DNA of 64,000 nucleotides, taken from NCBI GenBank assembly GCA_031769625.1, contig JAUIMM010001030.1:1247001-1311000 (forward strand), written 5' to 3'. A program made the translations under genes and the position numbers. Positions 37,908 through 49,168 of the stretch are shown here, piece after piece. Source of the DNA: Taudactylus pleione. Taxonomy: Eukaryota; Chordata; Amphibia; Anura; Myobatrachidae. The number at the start of each line of letters is the position of its first letter. The first letter of the stretch is position 1. Under the pieces are notes generated by a model, which saw nothing but the letters and a program-made list of their open reading frames with translations, did no database searches and was not told the origin of the DNA.

Positions 37908-38707
37908 GCTTGGACCAGGGGCGGATTGGCCATTGATTTCTCCGGGAAGATTCCCGGTGGGCCGACACACTCGTGGGGCCGCCTGACAGCCCAGATGTGG
38001 CCCCGCCCCTAGTAGTGCATGCCAGCCGGGAAGATAACTTTGGACAGCGTTTGCCTGCGGTCCGTGATTGCTGATCTCTCACTGCACAGCAGGTGAGCAT
38101 AGCGCACCCATTACTGTTGCAGTGTCTAACTAGCCACTTCCCGGGAAACCCTCCTGCCAGCACCTGTGTAGAGAGCTCTGATGGCTCCCGCAGCCCGCTG
38201 ATGACCGTTGACTTTTACTGCAGAGAGCGGCCAAGCACTTGCTGCTGCAGCAGTTAAGTAGCTGAGCCCCGGGAAGCCCGCAACCCGTCTGACCCCTAGC
38301 CACCGGCCGCATGTCACATAGCTTAGCTGGATCCCGCCCAGCCAACCCACATTGTCTGCCAGCTCCGGACCCTGTTGAAAAGCCGGGAGTTCCACGTGAC
38401 TAGTGCAGTGCAAGGCAGAGTGACCATTTAACAAAGTCTGAAGACTATACATAGCATCACATGGTAAGTACCTGGAGAAACTCTTACCAGCTGTATCTTG
38501 GATTCACTCATTCCTCCCCCACCCGACTGTGTTTCCCATCGTCTCCTCTCTGTTTCTTGAACTGGTTACAGACAGCAATTGCATATTTGCTCCTGTAATG
38601 TGTTATGTTTTCTAACTTTTCCGTGTCTGTATGAGGAGAGGAGAGCAGGTGGTTATAGTGCTCTCTTGCTGTGATGTGTAATGTGTATGATATCCTGGTC
38701 GCTGATA

Positions 38708-38990
38708 AGTACCCTAACACTCCCCCTCTCCCCCCTAACCCTCCCTTGGTGGTGCCTAACCCTAACCCACCCCCGGTGGTACCTAACCCTAACCCCCCTT
38801 CCCGCACCCTATACCTAACCCTCCCAAGGTTGTGCCTAACCTTAACTTTCCCCCAGGGTGCTTAACCCTAACATCCCCCTCCCCAGAGCCTAACTCCATC
38901 CCTCTTGGGGGGGGGGGGGGATTGCCTAACCCTAATCTTCCTCCGGGGCTGCCTAAACCTAACCTCCCATCCCCGGGCTAACACTAAAGG
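38708..38990. repeat. Degenerate telomere-like minisatellite inside hAT
   Basis: The phrase TGCCTAACCCTAACC or a near variant recurs about every 25-40 bp, separated by C-rich spacers. The CCCTAA word matches the vertebrate telomere repeat, but spacing and spacers show it is an internal transposon minisatellite. Similar arrays occur at 44.65 kb and 48.18 kb in other elements. Confidence 0.75.
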
Positions 38991-39269
38991 TAAGCCGGAT
39001 ACTTTACATAATGTACACACAAGCAGTGCTTTCATTAAAAAACAAAACTGCTTTGTCATTAACATTTTGAATAGCACTTGGCGATGCACATAAGCCTGGT
39101 TTACAACACACTAATAGTAACATAAAAATAAGCACTTTGTGAAAACGGTCTTCCAAAGATAGAAAACTTCTGTGTGCACCTGATTGTGTATTGCTGAAGC
39201 AGTGGTGGTTAGTGGGATTTTTAGTTTTGTTTTCTTGTATTTAGAAGCGGGGGAGTCCTGTTTTTCAGA

Positions 39270-39510
39270 GCCTATGTATCAAGCTGTTTTTTATATAAAT
39301 TTCTGTAGAAACTGCAGCTTCTGCATAATTTTATGTATTGTACCTACGTACTAATGGCACAATGCAGGATATTTCACTGAAATCGCTGTCAAAGTGCCAA
39401 TTAGCGCTGCAGCTCATAGTCCTCATTATTATCAATGGGGACTACAATCTGACACCTATGTACCAAACTCCAAAACGTGAAGCTTTTCAGAGATTAGCCC
39501 CGGTAGTTTA
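39270..39510. repeat. Interspersed repeat shared with 46005-46250
   Basis: The blocks TATGTATCAAG, AGAAACTGCAG, TTATGTATTGT, CATTATTATCAATGG and TATGTACCAA occur in the same order in both places, at about 75-80% similarity by eye. The repeat lies inside the hAT, as cargo or as an older nested insertion. AAGCTTTT and AAGCTGTTTT near the ends suggest a foldback. Confidence 0.65.
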
Positions 39511-39757
39511 GGGAAGGTTTTATTTGGAAGTGGTGATTTGGGTTCGTCACAGCAGCTTTAAGCTCTGTGAGTGTTGGGCCCAGTAGACTACCAAGCACTT
39601 TGAAGTCAACAGCTTCCACACAGGTATAGTGATGTACTAATCTCGCCTACTTTGGTGATGGCCCCGCCTACATTTGATTTGGTGCTGCCCATGTGAGGCC
39701 ACTTTTGGAAATTTTTCCAGGGCCACTTTTAGTTCCCAATCCGCCCCTGGCTTGGAC

Positions 39758-40038
39758 TATAGTTTAATATACCAGAAAGACTCAATGCTACTCGGCATTT
39801 GCCTGGTAATTTCTAGATTGGTCCTTGCAGAGGACCTGGCCACATGCTGAGTAGCACTGGGCTTTTACAAGGTGAAAGTAGTAAAACTGAATGTTTTTAA
39901 TCTATGCAACAATTTTCATTTTCAGCCTCCAAGGCACAGGATTTACTATCCTATAGCAATTATCATGGAGCTGTACTGTTAGCTATACAGTAAACAGGAT
40001 ACAAGAATAGAAGAATATAAAGGGGTGAATGTCTTTAG
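39758..40038. other. Unassigned sequence
   Basis: No feature was recognised. Confidence 0.4.
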
Positions 40039-40793
40039 CAGTGATGGCAACTTTATTTAGTTCAAAAACTGCAAGTGTAGCCCTCCAACCTTCCAAAGGG
40101 CCGCATATTACCCAATAGCCACAAAATGCTCTCACATCCCCTCAGATCTCACCAGACGCCCAAAACTTACCCTCATGCCTTTCCACAAGCTCATCACTAG
40201 GTAATCTACTGAAAATATTTCTGCCTACCTGCCTCATATCTTTCTCACTGTATTCAGGTATATAGTGAATATATTCAATGCTTATGCATTGCACTTATTA
40301 ATACTCTCTGTAGCTTTTCCCACTTCACCACTAATACTCCCCTTTTACAATATACCTGTGACTCAACTCTTCTATGCCTTCTCTCTATTCCTCCCCACTC
40401 ATTTCCTAACTTCTTAAAGGATTAGTGACTTCTCTTGGAAGTGGCAGGGGGCTCATGACACAGGTCATGCAGTGGAGGGAGGGTACACTGCACTCTGTCT
40501 CCTCCTCCTCCTCTCTGCAGTGTGCAGGGGAGGTCACATGAGGCAGAAGTCAGCTAGTCCATTAAGGGGTACCAACCAATCAGCTCCTGTCATGTTCAAA
40601 CACAGCCCGTAAAGTGACTGTTAGGAGCTGATTGATTTGTTGGTATTTTTTATTTGTCCACTTTATCGCTCTCCAAGGCTTAGTACATAGACCCTTAGTT
40701 TCATACGTTCATGCTTTACAACATGTGAGATTGGTAGCAACAAGCTGGCAGACGCAGGTGAAAGACCATCTGGCCCCGTGTTGTCAACCACAG
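40039..40793. mobile_element. Putative decayed hAT (Charlie-like) element
   Basis: The left end CAGTGATGGCAACTTTATTT leads into an AAGGGCCGCATATTA block. The right end GTGTTGTCAACCACAGCTCTA is a weak inverted match. GGGCCGCA blocks behind CAG-type ends are common in hAT elements. No TSD was found, so support is modest. A palindromic MITE of the 31.07 kb family lies within it (40550-40695). Confidence 0.35.
40550..40695. mobile_element. Decayed copy of the palindromic ACCAACCAATCAGCTCCT MITE
   Basis: ACCAACCAATCAGCTCCTGTCA on one side and GTTAGGAGCTGATTGATTTG on the other reproduce the hairpin of 31066-31224. Its terminal GGGGGAG motif is largely lost. Confidence 0.6.
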
Positions 40794-41385
40794 CTCTAAA
40801 GAGTTTTGCGAATGTTTGTTGCACACTGGTGGCTAGTTTCATATGTAGTATACATTCAATATTATATTGTTCTTTTTGAGGGGTAACAAGTTTTCAAATA
40901 ACCACAACAACTGAGTCTTCATGTTATTCAATTACTTAAAATGTAAATCTTAATACTGTAGTGCCTGTACTGTACACTACTATCCATTTTCTTGTCACTG
41001 TCTATTAGCTTCATGATACCACCACAATCAATAAGGAGTAGTCATTTGTGATATTCTATAATGCCGGAAACTTTCATTGCCTGGAGTTATATAAATATTG
41101 TTTCACTTAGCAAGGTAAAATAAAAATTATATTTGTTCCACCACTCGCATTGTCATCTTTTGGAACAGAATGATCCCTGTAAACAATTGTAAAAATTCAA
41201 CTGAAAACCAGAGATTGATTACAAATTACCTTCGGTTGTGCTAGATGCACAGCAAATTATCTTTACCGATGTGCCACCAGCCAGCAATGAGAAACTGACG
41301 TGGATGACAGCAGGATATGGGAATGCTTTACAGAGTGTGAAGACTGGTTCGTTTACAACTAAAAAGATAACATACAAGATTATTG
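40794..41385. other. Unassigned sequence
   Basis: No gene or repeat structure was recognised. Confidence 0.4.
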
Positions 41386-41815
41386 GGTAAATGTAATAGC
41401 CTGTGGACTGCAGGCATCGGCGAGTCCCATGCGAGGGGATGCAGTTAAGATGCTGGTGGTCGGAATGCAGTCGGTCGAAATCCTGGCACCAGAATCCCCA
41501 CCCACGTCCAGAATACCGGTCGCTGGATTCCTGACATTAGGTTCAGGCACTAACGGGGAGGTTAGGATACTTACCAAGCCCTTGTTGGGATTCTGAGCGC
41601 TAGGATGTCGCTGTCTGTCTTCTGACCACCAGCATCCCAGCTACCTCTCTCCCGTTTGTAATCCCCGTGTGAGACTGCCCGATGTTTTAAAGTAGCAGTC
41701 ATTTAAAAGGCAAAACCAGGTTGATTTTGACTTTTAAATGACTGCTACTTTAAAACATTGGGCAGTCTTGCACTGGACTCGCCGATGCCTGCAGACCGCA
41801 GGCTATTCCAGTTAC
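41386..41815. mobile_element. Palindromic MITE carrying a nested MITE
   Basis: The outer arms are inverted: ATAGCCTGTGGACTGCAGGC then ATCGGCGAGTC on the left, and GACTCGCCGATGCCTGCAG followed by ACCGCAGGCTAT on the right. A second strong palindrome lies at 41676-41764 (GCCCGATGTTTTAAAGTAGC facing its complement). The left arm is interrupted by the 41448-41638 element. Confidence 0.7.
41448..41638. mobile_element. Nested MITE, ends GATGCTGGTGGTC
   Basis: GATGCTGGTGGTCGGAAT at the left is mirrored by GACCACCAGCATC at the right. CCGGTCG-type self-complementary blocks lie inside. It splits the surrounding palindromic MITE and so is younger than it. The TSD is not resolved. Confidence 0.65.
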
Positions 41816-42203
41816 CTCTATAGGTTTCTCAGCTGTTACATATCCTAGATTTTATACATTGGTCCAGCAAGAACCATGCTGGACCAATGGGTATGGTATT
41901 TTTCATTGTAATTAGATATATAGCTCAGACAGACTAGGAGGTAACCATATCTGGTTTTTATTGAGACCTAGGTTTGCCAAAAACACTTTATTAAAGTCAG
42001 ACTGACAATGAAATGCTGGATGTTTGATGCAACTCCGTTTCACAGAAGCTTTGTCTGACAGCTCTTTCCACTCGGTGATTACAGGGAAAAGGATAGGGAT
42101 GATCTCCACCCAACCACACCATCCATGATCAACACTGGAGAGCATTTCTACTAGCCATTAGTCTTTAAAATTGTAGAACTTTCTATCTATACAGAAAAGC
42201 CTA
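41816..42203. other. Unassigned sequence
   Basis: ATTGGTCCAGCAAGAACCATGCTGGACCAAT near 41858-41889 forms a small hairpin. Nothing else is recognised. Confidence 0.4.
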
Positions 42204-42455
42204 AAGGTGGGTACACACCTAAAAGATATATCTGCAGATGATGGTTGCTCATACATACTGAACAACAATCATCTGCAATCTCGCGGCCTCGGCAGCAAGT
42301 ATACAGGCGGTTGGCTGACCACCCATACACACAGCACAATGCCCCATCGGCTGTACCATACAGCAGACGTGATATGGCTGTGAACGACGTTAACAGCCAT
42401 ATCATCTGTACACACTGGCCAACGCATCCATGACGGCCAGTATATACCCAGCATT
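42204..42455. mobile_element. MITE of the GGGTACACAC family
   Basis: The left end AAGGTGGGTACACACCTA is paired with a right end of CAGTATATACCCAGCATTA. The inner segments GATATGGCTGT and ACAGCCATATC are inverted. It shares its terminal type with the elements at 3.6, 31.5, 35.0 and 44.1 kb. Confidence 0.65.
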
Positions 42456-43110
42456 ACCGTACACTTTATTATAAGGTCTGTTACACAATTAAGCTGGCCT
42501 TACACTGGATGGTCAGGAGGAGCAACTGGATCTCTCTGAGATTTGGCCATATATATGTTAGTAAATGTGAACAGTGAAATATAACATAACATATCTGTAC
42601 ACCTTTGGAGCTCAGACTGAACAGCCAGACCAGCCAGTGGCCAATTTAACAAAATGGCACTGACTGTACTAAAACGGTTGGTAGTACATTTTTTTTAACC
42701 TTAGAAAAAATACAAAATGAAATAAATAATATAAAGCAAGATAAATGGAGGTTGTGAGAACCTGTGCTCACTTTAGTGATAAGCTGCTGGTATCCAGAGG
42801 TCTATCCCAGTTACCCTAATTTTACAATGTGGATAATATATCACAAATACCTGCGCTAGATGTATTAATTAATCTAAAGAGTATATGATTGAACAAAGAC
42901 CTTGCCCATAATGAAATATGCACTAGTACCAAGGTGATACAAAAGGTATTTATTGTTAATATAAATCAGGTATATATTATGGAGCAGATTAAAATAGGTT
43001 CTCAGGATAGTCACAGTGCTAACCTAAATGTACCTGCAGTGGTGTGGGGTATTGCGAAAGGGAATGAGGGGGGAGAGAAAAAAAGTATGGAAATATACGG
43101 TATGGGATTA
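42456..43110. other. Unassigned sequence
   Basis: No gene or repeat structure was recognised. Confidence 0.4.
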
Positions 43111-43600
43111 AGGGCCTGATTCAGAGCCGGACGCTATTTGCGGACGGTCGTTCAGAAAAAAGGGGTGGCTATTCAAATGAACCGTTCGCTCTTTGCGGTA
43201 TGTTCACGCCTCTATGTCTGAACGAGCGAACAAAACTTGCGGTCGTTTTTTGGATAACTACGCCCCCTGGCCGCTCGCATCCTACGTCATGTCCGCTATT
43301 TATTAGATTAATCGAGTACATCGACCAGCGTATGAACTGCTCGCTATTCTTGTGGTTGGTTTTTCCTACCACAAATTTGCGAGCAGTTCTGACTATAAAA
43401 TAACCCAGTGACGTGGTCAGTGACGCTGCTGTATTAATTATGCACACCCATAAAACGCCCGTTTTGACCTTTAAGCACGCCTGCGTTCTGATCTCAACTC
43501 CCCGTTTTCAAGCACCTTCCCCTGTTACCACCCACATACGCCTCATCCTGTCACTCAACGTAGCAGGCATTCGCTATATAGCGAACAAACGTTTTTCGTT
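43111..43600. mobile_element. Harbinger-like element, left end only
   Basis: The sequence TTA followed by AGGGCCTGATTCAGAGCC matches the terminus of the nested MITE at 11.7 kb. The interior is CpG-richer than the flanks and carries GAACGAGCGAAC and GCGAGCAG-type blocks. No matching right end was found, so the copy is truncated or decayed. Confidence 0.5.
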
Positions 43601-44072
43601 TAAATATGTAAAATTATGGTAATAGGAATAATAACTTTCATTTACATTTAGATCTCATTGCCATGTTTGCAATTTTTACGAGTTTTAAACACAAAGAAGT
43701 ATTGAAAAAAAAAAGGGGAAAAAAAAATACAAGCTCATGGTGCTCAGCCCACTTTCTTGTTAAATATGTCTAAAGAACTTTTATTTTTTGTTTGTGATTC
43801 TAATGAATATTCCAAAACATCAGGCATAAAAATAGTATAAGAAAGTCTAAACATCCACCCATTAATCATAACAATAAGAGTAAATTATTACAGGTCTTCT
43901 GGAAACCAAAGCCAAATGAAAGCACAGTTAAACCTACAGATTGCCTTACAAACGCAAAGATACTGGCAAACATCTCAAATTCAGTATAATGAAACCATTA
44001 TATCTCCAATTAAGATGCTTTGAAAGTATATTCAAAGTTTTTTGGATTAGGGTCAGAGCACAATTTTGTTCT
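43601..44072. other. Unassigned sequence
   Basis: AT-rich, with a poly-A stretch near 43706-43730. Nothing is recognised. Confidence 0.4.
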
Positions 44073-44368
44073 TAAGATGGGTACACAGTACCCAGCCATG
44101 TGATGTACCAATATATTCCATCGCTGTACACACTACATGATATATTCTATAACAACACAATATATCGTTACATGCTTCATGCAACAGCACCAAGCTGTCC
44201 GTGGAATCATCCCACTGGACGTGCAGTACATCCAATAGGACGATGCAATGAACAACTGGTTGAAATAACGGATTGGGGATACACACTTTACAAAAGTCGT
44301 GCAGATTGGTCGAAAGTACTGTACCAATAATGCACGATATATCATATAGTGTCTACTCACTGTTTGCC
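44073..44368. mobile_element. MITE of the GGGTACACA family (decayed)
   Basis: The left end AAGATGGGTACACAGTACC and a right end near TATCATATAGTGTCTACTCAC are imperfect inverted copies. The internal CCATCGCTGTACACACTAC and GGGGATACACACTTTACA blocks are of the family type. The boundary is approximate. Confidence 0.5.
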
Positions 44369-44465
44369 AACAAGTACATGTATTTATGGCCAAATCTGAA
44401 GAGTTGGGTGAGGTTAGGTAGAGCATCGTAAATTGAGAACAGCATCAAAGAAGACTACAAGAAGG

Positions 44466-45000
44466 GTATGCAATCGGGAAGCCGACTGCCTAAATACCAG
44501 CAGCCGGCTTCCCGACTGTCATATCCCGGCAAGGGTGAAATGCAGGGCGTCTAGATGTAGACGCCCGCATTTCCCCGACGCCGGGAGACCGGCGCCCGGC
44601 ATCCCCATCGTAGCGATGCTGGTCGCCGCGAGCGGACAGCTGCGTGGGGGGGGGGTTAGGGTTAGGCTAGGGGGAGGGTTAGGCACCCCCGGGGGGGACT
44701 TAGGGTTAGGCACCCCCCCGGGGGACTTAGATTTAGGCAACGGGGAAGGGGGTGGTTAGGGTTAGGCACTTAGAGGGGGGATTAGGGTTAGGCACTTGGG
44801 GGGGAAGTTAGAGTTAGGCAACCCTAAGGAGGGTTAGGGTTAGGGGGGTTAGGTTAGGTTAGTAGATACTCACCTATCCACGATCGGGATTTCCAGCGCT
44901 GTCGGGCTTCCGCTGCTTCGAACTCTGCTCATATCGGGCTGCCGCTGACGAGAATCGAACCGCCGGCGATGCGAAGAAGTGCATATCCGATCTTGTGAGA
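44466..45000. mobile_element. GC-rich repeat element with hairpin and telomere-like array
   Basis: Near the left end CGGGAAGCCGACTG faces CAGCCGGCTTCCCG, forming a hairpin, followed by GACGCCGGGAGACCGGCG. A TTAGGG-like array lies at 44645-44870. The right part has CGGGCTTCCGC and CGGGCTGCCGC repeats. No TSD was identified and no coding frame is credible. The boundaries are approximate. Confidence 0.5.
44645..44870. repeat. Degenerate TTAGGG-like minisatellite
   Basis: GGTTAGGGTTAGGCAC recurs about every 25-35 bp with G-rich spacers. It is the reverse-complement orientation of the arrays at 38.7 and 48.2 kb. It is interstitial and belongs to a mobile element. Confidence 0.75.
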
Positions 45001-45362
45001 GGCAGTGACCTGTTCAGCTAGTGTTAATAGAAACAAAAAGGGGGCAAATCAATGTGTTGCCGGATATCACAGCACTGTCTGGCTGCGTACATTGCCGTCT
45101 ATTAAGGTACACAATTTTCGCTAATACTCCTGTGCACCTTTATGAGGTATGAAGAAAAATGATCAAAAAGATTCTGGTCACAAAGTGTGCTTGCCTGACA
45201 ATTCCAGGGGGCATTTCACAGCCATTGCGAAGAATAGCATTCCCCTCAGGAAGTTACAACAGCATAGGGTAATGATTTGAGGCTCCTGTTAAACTGATCT
45301 GGAAAAAATGTGCGGTAAAGCAAAGCTTTTTTAAAAGCGATATACACACAACTTATATTTTT

Positions 45363-45416
<54 letters not shown>

Positions 45417-45789
45417 ATTATGTTTATCATACCTCCAAGATTAAAGAGAGTTGGCTGATATAAGATCACAAAAAAATATACAAAATAAACATAGCAAGAA
45501 ATTATCATGTTTTTTTTCATCTTGCAAATAGAACATCAAGTTCACAGAATTTAATAACAGACAGGGACTGTAATAAGATAAAAAATGTAAGGTAATAAAT
45601 CACACTAGATACATTCCCAAAAGGTACATTTGGTTATAACAATAGTTGTTTATCGCTTGCAAAATTCAGCTTAATGTAGATCTACTTTATTTTCTTTTGT
45701 TCTAGAGCGAAAACTTATACTATTATATGAAACTTAAATTACAAATTTTGTCCTTGATGCAACTGTAACTCAATGTAGTAATTAGATAA
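45001..45789. other. Unassigned sequence with a (TA)n microsatellite
   Basis: A long TA run lies at about 45364-45412. No other feature is recognised. Confidence 0.5.
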
Positions 45790-45990
45790 GACAGTACACA
45801 GTGGTTAGTACTGTTCCTTCACAGCGCTGGGGTCATGGGTTCGATTTCAACCAGGTCCTATCTCTGTATGTTCTCCATGTGCTCCAGTTTTGCTATCACA
45901 TTCTAAACCATGCTATTGGGTTGATCAGCTTTGGATAAAAATGGACCATAGTGTGTCCGTGTGGAAGAGAATGGAAAAGGGACTGAAGTG
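45790..45990 (+). mobile_element. Decayed tRNA-derived SINE
   Basis: GTGGTTAGTACTGTTCCTTCACAGCGCTGGGGTCATGGGTTCGATTTC keeps the A-box and B-box layout of the SINE at 21.3 kb. ATGTTCTCCATG and a shortened body follow. The 3' part is heavily altered. Confidence 0.7.
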
Positions 45991-46004
45991 AATGATTAAA
46001 AGGG

Positions 46005-46250
46005 GCTTATGTATCAAGGTGTTTGGTACATAAAATTATGCAGAAACTGTAGTTTCTGCATCATGTTATGTATTGTGTCTATATACTAATGGTACAATGC
46101 AGATTTCATATAAATCCCCGACAAAGGGCTAATTAGCACTTCAGATTGCATCCCTCATTATTATCAATGGAGACAATGATCTAACCCCTACTGTATGTAC
46201 CAAATTCCAAAAAGCTAAGCTTTTTGGAGTTTAGCCCTGGTAGTGTACAC
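46005..46250. repeat. Interspersed repeat shared with 39270-39510
   Basis: Carries the same ordered blocks as the copy inside the 37.9-39.7 kb hAT (AGAAACTGTAG, TTATGTATTGTGTCTA, CATTATTATCAATGG, TGTACCAAATTCCAAAA). Non-coding. Confidence 0.65.
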
Positions 46251-46409
46251 CATCTTCAGATACTGCAAACTACTGTAAGCCTATGGAGGATCCAGGTGCA
46301 GGGGAGGGATCTTCCGATCTCTCTCTCGCAGCCTTCAGACGGCTCCGGAAGCGGACACTATGCACATTTATAGTGTATTTATAGTCTAATGTAGTCTACC
46401 CAGTAGTCA

Positions 46410-46609
46410 AGCCTCCAACATGACCCTTTCAACCAGGTACAAAATGCTCTTCTCCTGGACTTTCCACCTAATTTTTCATTGCAGTCACCTGTTTTGAAGT
46501 AGTTAATTGACGAGAAGGGTGTTTCAACACAGGTGGCTGCAATCAAAGTAAGAAGGAAGTGCAGGAGCAGAGCATTATGTACCTAACAGAATGGGTCATG
46601 TTGGAGGGT
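46410..46609. mobile_element. Palindromic MITE, ends CCTCCAACATGACCC
   Basis: CCTCCAACATGACCC on the left is mirrored by GGGTCATGTTGGAGG on the right. AGGTACAAAATGCTCT pairs with AGAGCATTATGTACCT, and the inner ATTGCAGTCACCTG pairs loosely with CAGGTGGCTGCAAT. About 200 bp, non-coding. Confidence 0.75.
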
Positions 46610-46802
46610 CTGAGGTCAAAAGTTTCAAACTCCAGTCTTCCAGTACCACCAACAGATCATATTTTGCAGATTTCTTTAATCATGCACAGGTGAGTTAATC
46701 TATTTTGGTGTGTCAATTTTCCCACCTGTTTTCACAAGCAGAAATCCTGAAAACAAAAGTCAGTAGAAGTACCTGGACAACAATTCCCTTCATACTTTAA
46801 CA

Positions 46803-47121
46803 CAGAGGTCCCCAAACTCCGCCATTACAGTCCAGGTTTTTAAGGATATCCATGCTTGAGTCCAGATGGTTAAATCAAATTGACCAAAATAAAATGAGGG
46901 CTGTAATGGCAGAGGTTGGGAACCTTTGGTTTAGCCCAAAGGTTTCCATATGCAGTCCTCAAGGCACCCCAACTGTTAAGGTTTTAGAGAGATCCATGGT
47001 TAAGCACAGTTGATTAAATCAAATGGAATGATGTACTAATAAAGTCACCTGTGGTGAAGCATGACTATCCTTAAAACCTGGACTTTTAGAGTGCATTGAG
47101 CACAGAGTTTGGGAACCTCTA
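46803..47121. mobile_element. hAT-like MITE with imperfect 8-bp TSD
   Basis: The ends CAGAGGTCCCCAAACTC and GAGTTTGGGAACCTCTA are inverted copies. The flanks CTTTAACA (46795-46802) and CTTTAACC (47122-47129) agree in seven of eight bases. Internally a second pair of similar ends (GAGGTTGGGAACCTTTGG and CCCAAAGGTTTCC) suggests two tandem or nested copies. Confidence 0.7.
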
Positions 47122-47129
47122 CTTTAACC

Positions 47130-48050
47130 AATAGTCTTGCCTCAAAACCATGTTGAACACCCAAGGGATAAATTTAAAACACAAAGAAGAAATACAGGTG
47201 CACAACTCCAAATGAACTGAATATATATAAATAAATACATTTTGCAGTAAATACAGTAGAGGTTTTTGGCATACTCTTGGCCAAGTTTATGGGCCTGCCC
47301 ACCATATCCGGGTAACCTCTTGTCGGGCAGGTCCCTAACATACTAAGGCTCAAGTCCAGAGCGCAGGACACCCCCAAACTAGCCCAGCTAAACCACCCCA
47401 AGGCACCGCTCTAATAAGAAAAGTGAAGTGTTAAGAGCAGCCGTTGACTGCATATAAAGAATAAAAATAAAAAAGTGAAATACATATATATATATAAAAG
47501 ACACAGACAGTAAGGTATTAAAATGTGTTAAAGGAAAATGTGTGTTATACTGCGGTGCCCTGAAGCAGACCAGCAAAGCAATCTAGGGGGACCCACACCC
47601 CAAAAATGAACCAAAGCTGTACTACATAGTCTAAATATTAACAGGACTTACCTATATTGTGCCTTGACTGGTGTGCATATTACATTGCCAGACTCCATGC
47701 TGTAACCAATGTAGTAGAGGTGCTAGTCTGAGTGGGAAGTGGCTCAGGCTTCCCAGGTGTGCAAATCAATGCACTAATTAGTTTACAAAGAAAATGGATC
47801 TCAGACTGCACACTCAAATTTAAAACATGCTGACAGATTTAGGAGGGGCTTGCCCTAGCTCAACTCTAGATTGCAGTGTAGAAATAAAACTGTCCAGTAT
47901 TGTCAGTGCTACATACAAAAACAGACTCTATTTTCATTAAATGGAAAAAGTAAAAAAATTATTTGGAAAGAAACATGGTTTGTCAATCAGCAAAGCTGCT
48001 CTTTTTCACTTTGCTCCTAACTCAGCCCAAAGATATTTTCTCTGGGTGTG
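47130..48050. other. Unassigned sequence
   Basis: No gene or repeat boundary was recognised. Confidence 0.4.
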
Positions 48051-48592
48051 GATTAAAAGATCTACAGAAAAAAGGTTGACAGTGTCTAGGTAGACACAAA
48101 CTATTAGACAGTCAATAGGTTGACAGGTACAAAAGGTTGTTATTGAAACGATTGACACAAAAACAGTCACCACATTTTTTTTCTAACCCTAATCTTCACC
48201 CTAAAACTCCCTCCTGGTGTCTAACCCTAACCGTCGGGTTAAGTGCCTAACCCTAACCCTTTGGTAAGTGCCTAACACTTACTGTTCCTTCTAGTGCCTA
48301 ACCTTAACCATTGGGGCAAGTGCCTAACCCTGACCGTCCCTTCTACAGCCTATCCATAATCCTCCAGTAAGTGCCTACACCTCACAATCATAAAAACAAC
48401 AAAAAATGTGTCGACAATTTTTGTATTGACCATTCCAATGTCGTAATTTTTACCATGTCGACATTTTGTACCTGTCGATCTTCATCCATGTTGACCTTCT
48501 GTGTATAAACCTTTTGTACCTGCAGATCTATTGCCTGTCTACCAGTTAGTGTCTATCTAGACTGTCGATCTTTTTACTGTAGATCTATTGAT
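48051..48592. mobile_element. Foldback MITE with ~85-bp inverted ends and telomere-like core
   Basis: The left end (AAGATCTACAG, GTTGACAGTGTCTAGGTAGAC, GACAGGTACAAAAGGTT) is mirrored by the right end (AACCTTTTGTACCTGC, GTCTATCTAGACTGTCGATC, CTGTAGATCT). Between them lies a CCTAACCCTAACC-type array (48184-48375). Non-coding. Confidence 0.75.
48184..48375. repeat. Degenerate CCCTAA-like minisatellite
   Basis: AAGTGCCTAACCCTAACC-like units recur at about 25-35 bp inside the foldback MITE. Confidence 0.75.
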
Positions 48593-49142
48593 TCTAACCC
48601 ATTTTCTCCCTGCACCAAAATAAACCATACAACTGACATAAGATAAAATAAACTAAACTTAACTTCATTCTGCCCTGACCAAGTTTTGTACCTCACTAGG
48701 TCCAGCCTTTCCTACAAACAGCTGGTTAGTTATTTGGATCATTCATTTCATGTAAAAAAAACCCATTAAAAATCCACATTGTCCTACAGAGCTATTACTA
48801 AACTACATTCATGCCAGAAAGTACCATACCAAACAGTGTTCCTTTAAATTTTCAATCCACCTAGCCCTTGTAGCCAAACAAGTACAACCAGTTATTCTTA
48901 AGACTGTTTATTCAGTTATAAATGCAAATGGTTTGCAGAAACTGTTCACCACATTAATCATTTCTACTTAATTATTTTATAAAACAGCACGAAAGCCAAC
49001 TAAACGATTTCAAACAAATTAAGCATTCTCAGTTTAGTAGCAGCTTGAAATGTATAATCCTGAACAACTCCTCTGAGTTTATAGAAATATTTAAAATAAC
49101 AGAAATGCAGAAATGGTTTACCTGGAGAGACATTTATCATTA
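48593..49142. other. Unassigned AT-rich sequence
   Basis: No feature was recognised. Confidence 0.4.
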
Positions 49143-49168
49143 ATTTTGCAGGTAATTACATTGGATAT
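49143..49168. repeat. Left half of a small inverted repeat split by the hAT
   Basis: ATTTTGCAGGTAATTACATTGGATAT is the exact reverse complement of 54150-54175. The two halves meet in a TA-rich centre, which is where the hAT is inserted. Confidence 0.8.

Larger units (their letters stand above)
37916..39749. mobile_element. hAT-type non-autonomous element with perfect 8-bp TSD GCTTGGAC
   Basis: GCTTGGAC is present at 37908-37915 and 39750-39757. The terminal inverted repeats are CAGGGGCGGATTGG on the left and CCAATCCGCCCCTG on the right, with GGCCACTT / GGCCATTG similarity inside. At 1834 bp it is large for a MITE. It carries a GC-rich block (38030-38460), a telomere-like array (38708-38990) and a repeat shared with 46.0 kb (39270-39510). 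No transposase frame. Confidence 0.9.

Noticed and set aside
38708..38990. True interstitial telomere or chromosome end
   Set aside because: Units are degenerate, separated by spacers and bounded by hAT ends with a TSD.
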